A DNA stretch of 64,000 nucleotides from Acinetobacter kyonggiensis (GTDB lineage Bacteria; Pseudomonadota; Gammaproteobacteria; Pseudomonadales; Moraxellaceae), in NCBI RefSeq assembly GCF_900107285.1, contig NZ_FNPK01000005.1:1-64000 (forward strand), given 5' to 3'. Positions 16,565 to 26,129 of this stretch are shown here, in pieces; position 1 is the first letter of the stretch, and each line of letters opens with the position of its first letter. The position numbers and the translations under genes were made by a program. A model generated the notes under the pieces. That model was given only the letters and a program-made list of their open reading frames with translations. It had not been told where the DNA came from and did not search any database.

Positions 16565-17449
16565 ATGAAAAATATAGATTTATTTATTGTTTTGAGCTTG
16601 TGTTTACCATTTGTAGGATGTGTAACAGCGAACTCGATTAAGCCTAGTGATGTAAAAGCTTATAAAACACCAAATGATTTAATCGCTGCTAAGTCGCTGA
16701 ACGGTAAAGGTGGAAATGGTAAAGAGTACTTATTTGAAGCTTCTGTACCTGATGCTTTAATTCCTTATGTCTATATGAGTAACTTCTGTGCTACTCAAGA
16801 TGGTCGTTTCTTTCAAGTGTCTAAGAGTCTATTTCGCTATTTAAGGGGTACACATATACCTGCTTTGAATAATCAACGCCTCATTTCAGCAACAGGCACA
16901 TTTACATGTGCATCAAAAGCACCATGGAATGTATCTATTGAACCTGTCTTATCTCGTATTGGTGGAATGGGACAACCCTTAAACTTTGTAACCCTTAAAA
17001 CAGCTGTTATTTCTGATAATGAAGTACACAGCAATTTCACTGTATATCAGTCGCAAAAGAATATTGAAGAAAATAATAAAAAACTAGCTATTGAAAAACA
17101 CAAACTTGAACAACAGCGATTAAAAAATGACTATGAAAGAAATTTAGTGATTAATGCTCCTAAATCTAAGGATATTGGTCAAACGATTTGTAAAAATGCA
17201 GAATTGTTTGAATTTACTGGGACTATCGTTCTCGGGCAAGCAACTTATCATCAAGTTGATGGCATAGTTATAGCTAGTTTTGAAGGTTTTTCAAATGATC
17301 ATGCTAATTTGAAAATTAATATGAAGGGCTGGCTGAATAACTTCAATCAAATATCATCAGGACCTAATGTTCTATATAAACAGACTCCTTTAGAGTCGGG
17401 TAGAGTGATTTGGGACAGCAAGCAAGGTTGGTATAAGTGTGACTACTAA
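16565..17449 (+). CDS. putative lipoprotein, unknown
   Basis: A 294-aa protein with an N-terminal lipoprotein signal: a short Lys/Asp start, the hydrophobic stretch LFIVLSLCLPFV, and the lipobox FVGC with Cys19. The rest has no recognised domain; a helical Lys/Gln-rich segment (about residues 160-200) lies between two beta-rich halves. It is probably anchored in the outer or inner membrane facing the periplasm. It lies 180 bp upstream of hsdR but is unlikely to be part of that system. The family is not recognised. Confidence 0.65.
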   Translation: MKNIDLFIVLSLCLPFVGCVTANSIKPSDVKAYKTPNDLIAAKSLNGKGGNGKEYLFEASVPDALIPYVYMSNFCATQDGRFFQVSKSLFRYLRGTHIPALNNQRLISATGTFTCASKAPWNVSIEPVLSRIGGMGQPLNFVTLKTAVISDNEVHSNFTVYQSQKNIEENNKKLAIEKHKLEQQRLKNDYERNLVINAPKSKDIGQTICKNAELFEFTGTIVLGQATYHQVDGIVIASFEGFSNDHANLKINMKGWLNNFNQISSGPNVLYKQTPLESGRVIWDSKQGWYKCDY

Positions 17450-17632
17450 ATATTAACTTGAATTTTATCTGGGCATATACATCTTTGAACTGAAAATTAT
17501 TTAATAAATTAGGTATTACATATTCAATGTTTAAGAATGCTGTTCATTACTTCTTTTTAAACTATTGATTAACTATCAATAGTTTTCAAAATTCATTATT
17601 CTAATTATAAAGATTAAATAGATGGCTTTAGA

Positions 17633-20008
17633 ATGGATAAGAAGAAACTATCTGAACGAGATATATGTAGTAAATTTATCAACCCTGCCTTAGAACAAGC
17701 AGGATGGACTGCACATCAAATCCGTGAAGAAGTAACTTTTACCAATGGTCAAATCATGGTACGTGGAAAACTACATACCCGTGGTGAACGAAAACGTGCA
17801 GATTATGTTCTTTACTATAAAAAAAATATTCCTCTAGCAATAATTGAAGCAAAAGATAATAACCATAGTATTGGAGCTGGAATGCAACAGGCTTTGGCAT
17901 ATGCTGATTGCTTACAAGTACCTTTTGTTTTTTCGAGTAATGGTGATGGTTTCTTATTCCATGACCAAACAGGATTATTTGGAGAAGTTGAGCAAGAGTT
18001 AGGATTAGATGAGTTTCCATCACCAGAACATTTATGGAAACTGTATGAGCAATATAAAGGGTTAACTGCACCCGAATCTAAACAAATTGTTGAATACCCA
18101 TATTATGACGATGGCTCAGGACGTATGCCTCGTTATTACCAAGTTAATGCAATTAACAAAACAATTGAAGCGATTGCGCGTGGGCAGAACCGCATTTTAC
18201 TTGTCATGGCAACTGGAACAGGAAAAACCTATACAGCTTTTCAAATCATTTGGCGACTATGGAAAGCGGGTGCCAAAAAGCGAATCTTATTTCTGGCTGA
18301 TCGTAATATTTTAGTAGATCAAACAAAGAATAAAGATTTCAAACCGTTTGGTCAGCATATGACTAAAATATCGAATCGTATGATTGATAAAAGTTATGAA
18401 ATCTATTTATCACTTTATCAGGCAGTAACAGGCTCAGAAGAAGAAAAGAACATTTATAAGCAATTTTCTCCTGAATTCTTTGACTTAATTGTGATTGATG
18501 AGTGTCATCGGGGAAGTGCAAAAGAAGATTCAGCTTGGCGTGAAATTTTAGAATATTTTACTTCTGCGACTCATGTTGGTTTAACCGCTACTCCAAAAGA
18601 AACCAAAGATGCTTCCAATATTACCTACTTTGGTGATTCAGTTTATACCTATACATTAAAACAAGGGATTCAAGATGGTTTCCTTGCACCTTATAAAGTT
18701 GTGCGTATCGATATAGATAAAGACCTACAAGGATGGCGTCCTGAAAAAGGAAAAAAAGATCATCGTGGGAATGAGATCACAGATCGTATTTATAACCTTA
18801 AGGATATGGATAAAGGACTTGTTCTAAAAAAACGAACTGAACTTGTTGCAAGAAAAATCACTGAGTTTCTTATTAATACAGACCCTTATGCTAAGACAAT
18901 TGTATTCTGTGATGATATTGATCATGCAGAACGTATGCGTCAGGCATTGGTTAATTTGAATCCTGAGCGAGTTAAAGAAAACCGTAAATTTGTCATGCGT
19001 ATTACTGGCGATGATAAAGATGGTAAGGCTGAATTAGATAACTTTATTAATCCCGAAGAACGTTATCCTGTCATAGCAACAACCTCCAAATTGATGACCA
19101 CAGGGGTGGATTCAGAAACTTGTAAATTGATTGTGCTTGATCAGCATATTAAGTCTATGACTGAGTTCAAACAGATGATTGGACGTGGTACTCGTATCAA
19201 TGAAGAGTTTGGAAAAACTTGGTTTACGATTATGGATTTCAAGAAAGCTACAGAGCTTTTTAGTGATCCAGCTTTTGATGGTGAGCCTGTTGTAATTTAT
19301 GAACCCAAACCTGATGAACCTGTTGTACCGCCTGATGAGCCAGATACAAACGAAGAGGATGATACAGATCGTCCTGACGATGACTCAATAACAGGTGGTG
19401 ATTCTGGTGATGATGACTTTGGTGGCGGTGATGGTGAGCCACCAAGAAAATTCTATGTAAATGATGTGGCTGTTAGTGTGATCGGGGAACGAGTTCAATT
19501 CTATGATAATGATGGAAAACTGGTTACTGAGTCCTTAAAAAATTATACAAGGGAACATATCTTGAAAGATTATGAGTCCTTAGATGCTTTCTTGAGAAAG
19601 TGGAAAGGTGCTGATAAAAAGTCTTTGATTATTGATGAGTTTAAGAAGCAAGGCGTGATTTTTGAAGCTTTAGAGGATGAAGTTGGTAAAGACTTTGATC
19701 CATTCGATATGGTCTGCCATATAGCTTTTGACCAGCCTGCTTTAACTAAAAAAGAACGTGCAAATAATGTACGCAAACGCAATTACTTTACGAAGTACAA
19801 TGAGCAGGCACGTCAAGTATTGGATGCATTACTCGATAAATATGCAGATCAGGGAATTGAGCCGATTGAAGATGTAAAGATTTTACAAATTCCTCCGTTT
19901 AATCAAATGGGGTCAATCATTGAAATTATTCAGTCATTTGGATCGGTTGAAGCATATACAAATGCTTTAAAAGAGTTAGGAGATCACTTATATGAGGATG
20001 CATCTTAA
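17633..20008 (+). CDS. hsdR: type I restriction enzyme R subunit (EcoEI type)
   Basis: The motor and nuclease subunit of a type I restriction-modification complex. The N-terminal nuclease domain shows D57 and the E72-A-K74 pair in LAIIEAKD. The helicase core has Walker A MATGTGKT (about 191-198), the DECH box VIDECHRG (about 285), GLTATPKET (about 318) and QMIGRGTRI (about 512). An unusually acidic, Gly-rich linker (about residues 555-605, many DD and GGGD repeats) leads to an EcoEI-type C-terminal domain that docks on the methyltransferase. At 791 aa the length is normal for this subtype. It is the first gene of the hsdR-M-S operon. Confidence 0.95.
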   Translation: MDKKKLSERDICSKFINPALEQAGWTAHQIREEVTFTNGQIMVRGKLHTRGERKRADYVLYYKKNIPLAIIEAKDNNHSIGAGMQQALAYADCLQVPFVFSSNGDGFLFHDQTGLFGEVEQELGLDEFPSPEHLWKLYEQYKGLTAPESKQIVEYPYYDDGSGRMPRYYQVNAINKTIEAIARGQNRILLVMATGTGKTYTAFQIIWRLWKAGAKKRILFLADRNILVDQTKNKDFKPFGQHMTKISNRMIDKSYEIYLSLYQAVTGSEEEKNIYKQFSPEFFDLIVIDECHRGSAKEDSAWREILEYFTSATHVGLTATPKETKDASNITYFGDSVYTYTLKQGIQDGFLAPYKVVRIDIDKDLQGWRPEKGKKDHRGNEITDRIYNLKDMDKGLVLKKRTELVARKITEFLINTDPYAKTIVFCDDIDHAERMRQALVNLNPERVKENRKFVMRITGDDKDGKAELDNFINPEERYPVIATTSKLMTTGVDSETCKLIVLDQHIKSMTEFKQMIGRGTRINEEFGKTWFTIMDFKKATELFSDPAFDGEPVVIYEPKPDEPVVPPDEPDTNEEDDTDRPDDDSITGGDSGDDDFGGGDGEPPRKFYVNDVAVSVIGERVQFYDNDGKLVTESLKNYTREHILKDYESLDAFLRKWKGADKKSLIIDEFKKQGVIFEALEDEVGKDFDPFDMVCHIAFDQPALTKKERANNVRKRNYFTKYNEQARQVLDALLDKYADQGIEPIEDVKILQIPPFNQMGSIIEIIQSFGSVEAYTNALKELGDHLYEDAS

Positions 20009-20061
20009 TCACTTGATTGGTACAATTGCCGCCAAATTTTTAAGTTTAATGCAGTTGTAAT

Positions 20062-21537
20062 ATGAGCATTTCAGGAACAATTAAATCCATTCAAGATACC
20101 ATGCGTGAAGATGTGGGCGTTGATGGTGATGTACAACGTCTTGGGCAGTTGGTGTGGATGTTGTTCCTTAAGGTTGTTGATGATCGAGAAAATGAACTTG
20201 CAACTTTAGCTTTATTGGAAGGACAAACTTTTAAATCTCCGATTCCTGAAAAATTTCGTTGGCGAAATTGGGCTGCCAATGATGAGGGTATGACAGGCGA
20301 TGAACTGAAAGATTTTATTGATAATCAATTGTTCCCTGCATTACAAAATTTAGCTGTAGAAAATGATGACCCACGCGCTCGTGTAGTACAAAATGTATTT
20401 GCTGATGCATATAATTATATGAAATCAGGTGGTTTAATTCGAAAAATTATTAACCAAATTCAGAAAGGTTTTGATTTTAATAAATCCAAAGAACGTCATG
20501 CTTTTGGTGATATTTACGAACAGTTATTACGTGACTTACAAGCAGCAAAAAACTCAGGGGAATTTTATACTCCTCGTGCTGTAACAGCTTTTATGGCACA
20601 GATTTTAGATCCTCAATTAGGTGAATCTGTACTTGATCCTGCTTGTGGTACGGGCGGATTCCTTACTTCAGCAATTGAATATAAACGTGAAAATTATGTT
20701 CAAACTGCTGAAGATGAAAAAGTTTTGCAGAATAGTATTCACGGGATTGAAAAGAAACCTTTACCACATTTGCTCTGTACTACTAATATGATTCTGCATG
20801 GTATTGATGTACCTGTACAAATCCGTAGAGACAATACTTTATCTTACCCGTTGATTTCATGGGGAACTGATAAGCGTGTAGATGTGATCCTGACTAACCC
20901 TCCATTTGGTGGTACTGAAGAGCAAGGGATTGAAAAGAATTTCCCTTCAAAATTCCAGACTCGTGAAACTGCCGATTTATTTATGATACTGATCATTCAG
21001 CTTTTAAAAGCGCATGGTCGTGCAGCAGTAGTATTACCAGATGGCTTTATGTTTGGTGAAGGTATCAAAACAGCCATTAAAGAAAAATTAATGGAAGATT
21101 GTAATTTACATACGATTGTTCGTCTGCCTAAGTCTGTATTCGCACCTTATACATCGATTAGTACCAATATTTTGTTCTTTACCAAAGGTAAGAAAACAGA
21201 AAAGGTGTGGTTCTATGAGCATCAATTACCACAAGGTGTAAAAGCCTATAACAAAACTAAACCGTTACAACTTAAAGAGTTCGATACTTTAAAAGCATGG
21301 TGGGGGAAAGAAAGTGATGGTTTTGCTAGTCGTGTAGAAAATGAACAAGCGTGGAAAGTATCACTTCAAGATATTATTGGTCGCAGCTATAACCTTGATA
21401 TAAAAAACCCCCATCAAGTTGAAGAAGATGCTAAAGACCCTGAAGAGTTATTAGCGAAATATGAAAGCCTTGAAACTGAGGTTGCTAAAATTCGTCAGCA
21501 ATTAAAAGCAATTTTAGACGAAGCTTTAGGGCAATAA
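20062..21537 (+). CDS. hsdM: type I restriction-modification DNA methyltransferase, M subunit
   Basis: An N6-adenine methyltransferase subunit of 491 aa. The N-terminal helical domain (about 1-140) precedes the catalytic domain with the SAM motif DPACGTGGF (about 191-199) and the catalytic NPPF (about 278-281). It forms an M2S1 methylase with HsdS and the restriction complex with HsdR. The gene lies 53 bp after hsdR and 6 bp before hsdS, a tight operon. The C-terminal coiled helix ending EVAKIRQQLKAILDEALGQ is normal for this family. Confidence 0.96.
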   Translation: MSISGTIKSIQDTMREDVGVDGDVQRLGQLVWMLFLKVVDDRENELATLALLEGQTFKSPIPEKFRWRNWAANDEGMTGDELKDFIDNQLFPALQNLAVENDDPRARVVQNVFADAYNYMKSGGLIRKIINQIQKGFDFNKSKERHAFGDIYEQLLRDLQAAKNSGEFYTPRAVTAFMAQILDPQLGESVLDPACGTGGFLTSAIEYKRENYVQTAEDEKVLQNSIHGIEKKPLPHLLCTTNMILHGIDVPVQIRRDNTLSYPLISWGTDKRVDVILTNPPFGGTEEQGIEKNFPSKFQTRETADLFMILIIQLLKAHGRAAVVLPDGFMFGEGIKTAIKEKLMEDCNLHTIVRLPKSVFAPYTSISTNILFFTKGKKTEKVWFYEHQLPQGVKAYNKTKPLQLKEFDTLKAWWGKESDGFASRVENEQAWKVSLQDIIGRSYNLDIKNPHQVEEDAKDPEELLAKYESLETEVAKIRQQLKAILDEALGQ

Positions 21538-21543
21538 TGCAGG

Positions 21544-23976
21544 ATGAGTAAGATGACAGATGTTAAAAAACTCATTACTGAGAATCTAGATATTTGGTTA
21601 ACGGCAGAAACTGAGAAAAAGTCGGGACGTGGGCGTAGTTCTGGCTCTGCCAATTCAATTTATGGGGTACAAAAGCTTCGTGAGTTGATTTTAGAACTTG
21701 CTGTTACGGGTAGATTGACGAACCAAAAAAAGGATGAAGATGCTAAAGAGTTGTTAAATTGTCTTTTAGCTGAACGTGCTGAATTAATCAAACAGAAAAA
21801 AATTAGAAATTCAAAAGTAAACTCTATTGATAAGAGCCAGTTTCATGTAGATATCCCTGATAATTGGGAGGTATGCAACTTGGGTTCAATATCTAAAAAA
21901 TTAACAGATGGATCTCATAACCCTCCAGCTAATAATGGTAGCGGTTTTCCAATGCTCAGTAGCCAAAATGTTAATGACAGCACAATTGATTTTGAGAACC
22001 CATCCCGTTTTGTAGATCAATCTGGATTTGAAATAGAAAATGCAAGAACAGATATCAAAACAGGAGATGTTTTATTAACAATCGTTGGATCAATAGGTCG
22101 ATCGGCGGTTGTTCCTCCACAAGCTCCTAAATTTGTTTTACAACGAAGTGTTGCTGTTATTCAAACGGGTATAAATTCTTATTACTTATCATTATATTTT
22201 CATTCACCTTTATGTATAAAGTACTTTTTAGAACATGGTAAGGGTACTGCGCAAAAAGGGATCTATTTAAATAAGTTGTCGGATTTACCATTAGCTTTAC
22301 CTCCACTTGAAGAACAACAACGTATCGTTTCCAAAGTCGATGAGCTGATGCAACTTTGTGATCAACTTGAACAACAGCAAAATTTAAGCTCAAAAGCGCA
22401 TGATCAATTAGTTGATACATTGTTGAGTGTTTTGATTAATTCATCCGATGTTGATGAATTTAAAAAGAATTGGCAACGTGTTTCAGAAAACTTTGATCTC
22501 CTATTTGCCACTGAATACTGTTTTGAGCAGCTAAAGCAAACGATTTTGCAGTTGGCTGTGATGGGTAAACTAGTAAAGCAAGATCCAGCTGATGAACCCG
22601 CAAGCGAGTTGCTAGAACAAATTTCTCAAGAAAAAAACAAGTTGGTGAAAGATGGAAAAATTAAGAAATCTAAGTCTTTGCCTGAGATTGATTTAGATAA
22701 AGTACCATTTGAAATTCCAGATAGTTGGGCTTGGGCTAGATTTTCTGAGTTAGGAGAGTTTGGTCGAGGTAAGTCGAAACATAGACCACGTAATGATCCA
22801 GCTCTGTTTAATCCACCAATTTATCCATTAGTTCAAACTGGTGAAGTTGCTAGAGCAGGAAATATTATTCTTGAATATCATTCAAAATATAGTGAAGTTG
22901 GTCTCGCTCAAAGTCGAATGTGGTCTAAAGGAACTTTATGTATAACAATTGCAGCTAATATTGCTGATTCTGCAATATTAGGTTTTGACGCATGTTTTCC
23001 TGATAGTGTAGTTGGTTTCACACCAATTGAGCCATTACACAGCACTCGATATCTCTTATTTTTTATGAAAACAGCTCGACAGCAATTATTAGAATATGCA
23101 CCTGCGACTGCTCAGAAGAATATTAACCTTGAAATACTTGAGTCAGTTTATATACCAATACCTCCATTAAATGAACAAGAAAAAATAATTCAGACTGTTG
23201 ATGAGTTTCTCAATATTTGTAATGCTTTAAAAGATAAAATTAAGCACGTTAATAGAATCAAGTGTGAACTTTCGGATGCCTTGGTATCAAATGCTTTAAA
23301 CGATTTGAATAGTATTAGTAAGCATAAAACCACTGATAATCTTATTCAATTTGAAAAGCCAATCGAGGCTTTTAAGCAGTCGAATCAAAAAATTACTGAC
23401 CAAATTGACTTGTTTGTGGATGAAAGTGTTGAAGGTGATGTGAAACTTTTGTCTTTAGCTGCTGAGATTACGTTTCAGTTGCATACCGAACCAACATTTG
23501 GGCATTTAAAGCTACAAAAGCTGATCTACTTATGCCAACAGCTAAAACATATGGATTTGGCTGCTGATTTTAAACAGCATGCTGCTGGTCCGTACGATCC
23601 AGTTATGGCTCGTTATTTGGATAAAGAGTTTAAAGATCGTGAATGGTTTAGTTATGATCCTAAGCGAGATTTAAAATATAAACCTCTCAGCAAATGTAAT
23701 GATCATAGATCAGCATTTAATAAGTATTTTGCTAAAGATGTATCTGAAATTTATGACTTAATCGGACTTTTTAGAACGAGTAAGTCTGATCATATAGAAA
23801 TTGTAGCAACACTTTTTGCTTGTTGGTTACGTTTGTTAGAGAAAAAGCTATCTGTTACCGAAGAGCAGCTTCTGAAAGACTTTTATGCATGGTCAAAAGA
23901 GAAAAAAGAATTTAGTCAAAATGAAGTATTGAATGGGTTGAAATGGATGAAACAGAATGCAGTAGTTCCGCTTTAA
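21544..23976 (+). CDS. hsdS: type I specificity subunit S with Panacea-like C-terminal domain
   Basis: It determines the bipartite DNA target of the type I enzyme. Two target-recognition domains (about 100-260 and 385-545) are each followed by a conserved helix (LEEQQRIVSKVDELMQLCDQ and LNEQEKIIQTVDEFLNICNA). Beyond these, residues about 635-810 form an extra domain: FGHLKLQKLIYLCQQ, then AADFKQHAAGPYDPVMARYL, resembling the Panacea/DUF4065 (SocA-like) fold, known in antitoxin-type proteins. At 810 aa it is about twice the length of a plain HsdS. No frameshift is visible, so it is a genuine long form. The role of the extra domain is unknown. A strong terminator follows the gene. Confidence 0.9.
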   Translation: MSKMTDVKKLITENLDIWLTAETEKKSGRGRSSGSANSIYGVQKLRELILELAVTGRLTNQKKDEDAKELLNCLLAERAELIKQKKIRNSKVNSIDKSQFHVDIPDNWEVCNLGSISKKLTDGSHNPPANNGSGFPMLSSQNVNDSTIDFENPSRFVDQSGFEIENARTDIKTGDVLLTIVGSIGRSAVVPPQAPKFVLQRSVAVIQTGINSYYLSLYFHSPLCIKYFLEHGKGTAQKGIYLNKLSDLPLALPPLEEQQRIVSKVDELMQLCDQLEQQQNLSSKAHDQLVDTLLSVLINSSDVDEFKKNWQRVSENFDLLFATEYCFEQLKQTILQLAVMGKLVKQDPADEPASELLEQISQEKNKLVKDGKIKKSKSLPEIDLDKVPFEIPDSWAWARFSELGEFGRGKSKHRPRNDPALFNPPIYPLVQTGEVARAGNIILEYHSKYSEVGLAQSRMWSKGTLCITIAANIADSAILGFDACFPDSVVGFTPIEPLHSTRYLLFFMKTARQQLLEYAPATAQKNINLEILESVYIPIPPLNEQEKIIQTVDEFLNICNALKDKIKHVNRIKCELSDALVSNALNDLNSISKHKTTDNLIQFEKPIEAFKQSNQKITDQIDLFVDESVEGDVKLLSLAAEITFQLHTEPTFGHLKLQKLIYLCQQLKHMDLAADFKQHAAGPYDPVMARYLDKEFKDREWFSYDPKRDLKYKPLSKCNDHRSAFNKYFAKDVSEIYDLIGLFRTSKSDHIEIVATLFACWLRLLEKKLSVTEEQLLKDFYAWSKEKKEFSQNEVLNGLKWMKQNAVVPL

Positions 23977-24004
23977 CTTAGTTAAAACTTTCTAATTAAT
24001 CTAA

Positions 24005-24034
24005 AGCACATTTATAAAAATGTGCTATTTTTTT
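24005..24034 (+). terminator. terminator of the hsd operon
   Basis: The stem AGCACATTT/AAATGTGCT with a 4-base loop is followed by a T-rich run, 28 bp after the hsdS stop. Confidence 0.85.
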
Positions 24035-24072
24035 ATTATCAAACAAATCATTAGCTTAAAATCGGGGTATAT

Positions 24073-25983
24073 GTGTCTAATCTTTCAAACAAAATAGAGG
24101 CATCTCATAAAACACTATATCAAGTACTAAATGAGCAAAAATATTCTGTTGATTATTTCCAAAGAGAATATTCTTGGCAGAAAATACATATCCAGCAGCT
24201 TGTAACTGATTTAACATCAGCATTCTTAAATGAATATACGCAAGGTGATGCACGTAAGGATGTTCAAAACTATAATAGCTATTACTTAGGTCCGTTTGTT
24301 GTTTCAGCATCTGAGGATAGTAGTCTAAGTATTATTGATGGGCAACAGCGACTAACTTCACTTACACTTTTTTTGATTTTTTTAAATCATTTTCAAAAAG
24401 ATTTAAATGAAAATTTAACAATATCTTCTATGATTTTCTCTGAAAAATTTGGTGAGAAAACCTTTAATATTCAGGTTGATGAACGTCTAGCGTGTTTTAA
24501 TGCTTTATTCGAGGATGGGAAGTTTACGGGTACTGATTCAGACGAGTCTTCTTTGAACATGGCTGCGAGATATGAAGATATTACCGAAGTCTTTCCAAAT
24601 GAGATTACAACCTGTTTCGCTAACTTTATTGATTGGCTGAAAGAAAAAGTAATATTAGTTCAGATCACAGCTTATTCTGATGAAAATGCTTATACAATAT
24701 TCGAGACGATGAATGATCGTGGTTTAAATTTAACTCCATCTGAGATGTTGAAAGGTTTTCTACTATCGAAATTTAGTGATAAAAATAAAAGAAAAAAAGC
24801 AGATGAATATTGGAAGTCTGAAATTCAAAACCTTAAATCTTTTGATAAAAATGAAGATCAAAAATTCTTTCAATCTTGGTTTCGGGCGCAATATGCCGAC
24901 ACAATTAGACAAGGTTCTGCGGGATCAAAAAATGAAGACTTTGAAAAAATTGGAACACGTTTTCACAGTTGGTTAAGAGATAATCCTGAAAAAGTTGATC
25001 TTAATAATTCAGATACAGAATCTTATGAATCATTTGTAAATGTTAGATTCAAGTTTTTTCTGAAAGCATATTTAGTTATTTTAAATGCTCAAAAGAATTT
25101 AACTGAAGGTTTGGAACATGTCTTTTATATTCATAGATGGGGGATTGCACCTACTCTAAGTATTCCATTAATGCTAGCACCTTTAAAATTGACAGATGAT
25201 ATGACTGTTGTAAAACAAAAAATAGATTTAGTCGCTCGATATATAGAGACTTTCTCTGTTAGACGCTCTCTCAATTTTAAATTGTTTTCGGCTACATCTA
25301 TTCGTTACACAATGTATAGCCTAGTCAAAGAAATTAGACAGCAAGATTTTCAAGAGCTTAGAAAAATTCTTTCCGAAAAATTAGCCAAGATGGAGCAAAA
25401 AATTGATGGAGTTCTTGGTTTTAGATTACATGGACAAAATTATAGATTTGTAAAATTTCTATTAACTAGAATTACTGTTTTTATTGAACAAATTTCCGGT
25501 ATGCAAACTAATTTTGTTCAATATTATGAACCATCAAAAGGTAAACCATTTGAGGTTGAACATATTTGGGCAAATAAATATGAGCGCCATCAAGGAACTT
25601 TTGCTGATAAGCGTTCATTTGAAGATTATAGAAATCGTATTGGTGGCTTGATACTACTTCCAAATGGAACTAATCAATCATTTAGAGATATGTTTGTTTA
25701 TGAAAAAATTCCTCATTATTTGAAAGAAAATCTTTTAGCACAGTCTTTAAATAATGGTGCATATATTAATAATCCAAATTTCACTAATGCTAAAAATAAT
25801 TTTAGGCTGAGTTTTCAATCTTATAATGTTGAGGCATTAAAAAGTCCTGATAATAAAGAGTTGTTTGTTAAAGACTATATCGATCAAAGACAGAGGTTAT
25901 ATCTAGAGATTTCAGAGAAAATTTGGGATGATTTCTGGAAATTAGATTCTCTAAATGAATTCCATACACCTAAGGATTTGTAA
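24073..25983 (+). CDS. GmrSD-like DUF262/DUF1524 nuclease (probable type IV restriction)
   Basis: A 636-aa protein with an N-terminal DUF262 domain (YSVDYFQREYSWQ near residue 25, IIDGQQRLTSLTLF near residue 87, TMNDRGLNLTPSEMLKGF near residue 213) and a C-terminal DUF1524 HNH-type domain (FEVEHIWANKYERH near residue 495, RIGGLILLPNGTNQSF near residue 527). This pairing is found in GmrSD and SspE, which attack modified DNA using nucleotide hydrolysis. It starts with GTG after the hsd terminator, so it is a separate unit. The family is secure; the modification it senses cannot be read from sequence. Confidence 0.85.
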   Translation: MSNLSNKIEASHKTLYQVLNEQKYSVDYFQREYSWQKIHIQQLVTDLTSAFLNEYTQGDARKDVQNYNSYYLGPFVVSASEDSSLSIIDGQQRLTSLTLFLIFLNHFQKDLNENLTISSMIFSEKFGEKTFNIQVDERLACFNALFEDGKFTGTDSDESSLNMAARYEDITEVFPNEITTCFANFIDWLKEKVILVQITAYSDENAYTIFETMNDRGLNLTPSEMLKGFLLSKFSDKNKRKKADEYWKSEIQNLKSFDKNEDQKFFQSWFRAQYADTIRQGSAGSKNEDFEKIGTRFHSWLRDNPEKVDLNNSDTESYESFVNVRFKFFLKAYLVILNAQKNLTEGLEHVFYIHRWGIAPTLSIPLMLAPLKLTDDMTVVKQKIDLVARYIETFSVRRSLNFKLFSATSIRYTMYSLVKEIRQQDFQELRKILSEKLAKMEQKIDGVLGFRLHGQNYRFVKFLLTRITVFIEQISGMQTNFVQYYEPSKGKPFEVEHIWANKYERHQGTFADKRSFEDYRNRIGGLILLPNGTNQSFRDMFVYEKIPHYLKENLLAQSLNNGAYINNPNFTNAKNNFRLSFQSYNVEALKSPDNKELFVKDYIDQRQRLYLEISEKIWDDFWKLDSLNEFHTPKDL

Positions 25984-26010
25984 TTATATTGCAAGCTTAA
26001 TTTTCAATTA

Positions 26011-26042
26011 AAAAAATAGAGCCGTTAGGCTCTATTTTTTTA
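26011..26042. terminator. bidirectional terminator at the island edge
   Basis: The stem AATAGAGCC/GGCTCTATT with loop GTTA is flanked by A-run and T-run sequences, so it can stop transcription in both directions, from the DUF262 gene and towards it. Confidence 0.85.
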
Positions 26043-26047
26043 ATTGA

Positions 26048-26110
26048 GTACATTTGATGAAATTTGTAACAATCTCGAAATACGTGTCAAAAATCTCGCA
26101 TTATCTGTCA
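26048..26110 (-). repeat. candidate Tn7-type transposon end (three 21-bp repeats)
   Basis: Read on the minus strand, three degenerate 21-bp units follow one another: TGACAGATAATGCGAGAT.., TGACACGTATTTCGAGAT.. and TTACAAATTTCATC... TGACA-led repeats with 20-22-bp spacing are typical of TnsB-binding arrays at Tn7-like ends. The array starts 20 bp after the nrdB stop (26130). No matching array was seen elsewhere in the window. Confidence 0.45.
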
Positions 26111-26129
26111 TTCAGCGAAAATCATTAAA

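Noticed and set aside
17754..18071. A 105-codon antisense frame inside hsdR.
   Set aside because: His- and Leu-rich low-complexity translation opposite a conserved nuclease domain; a shadow of hsdR.
21544..23976. Two separate hsdS genes or a frameshifted hsdS joined to an antitoxin gene.
   Set aside because: The reading frame is continuous through both target-recognition domains and the tail, with no stop codon or frameshift.
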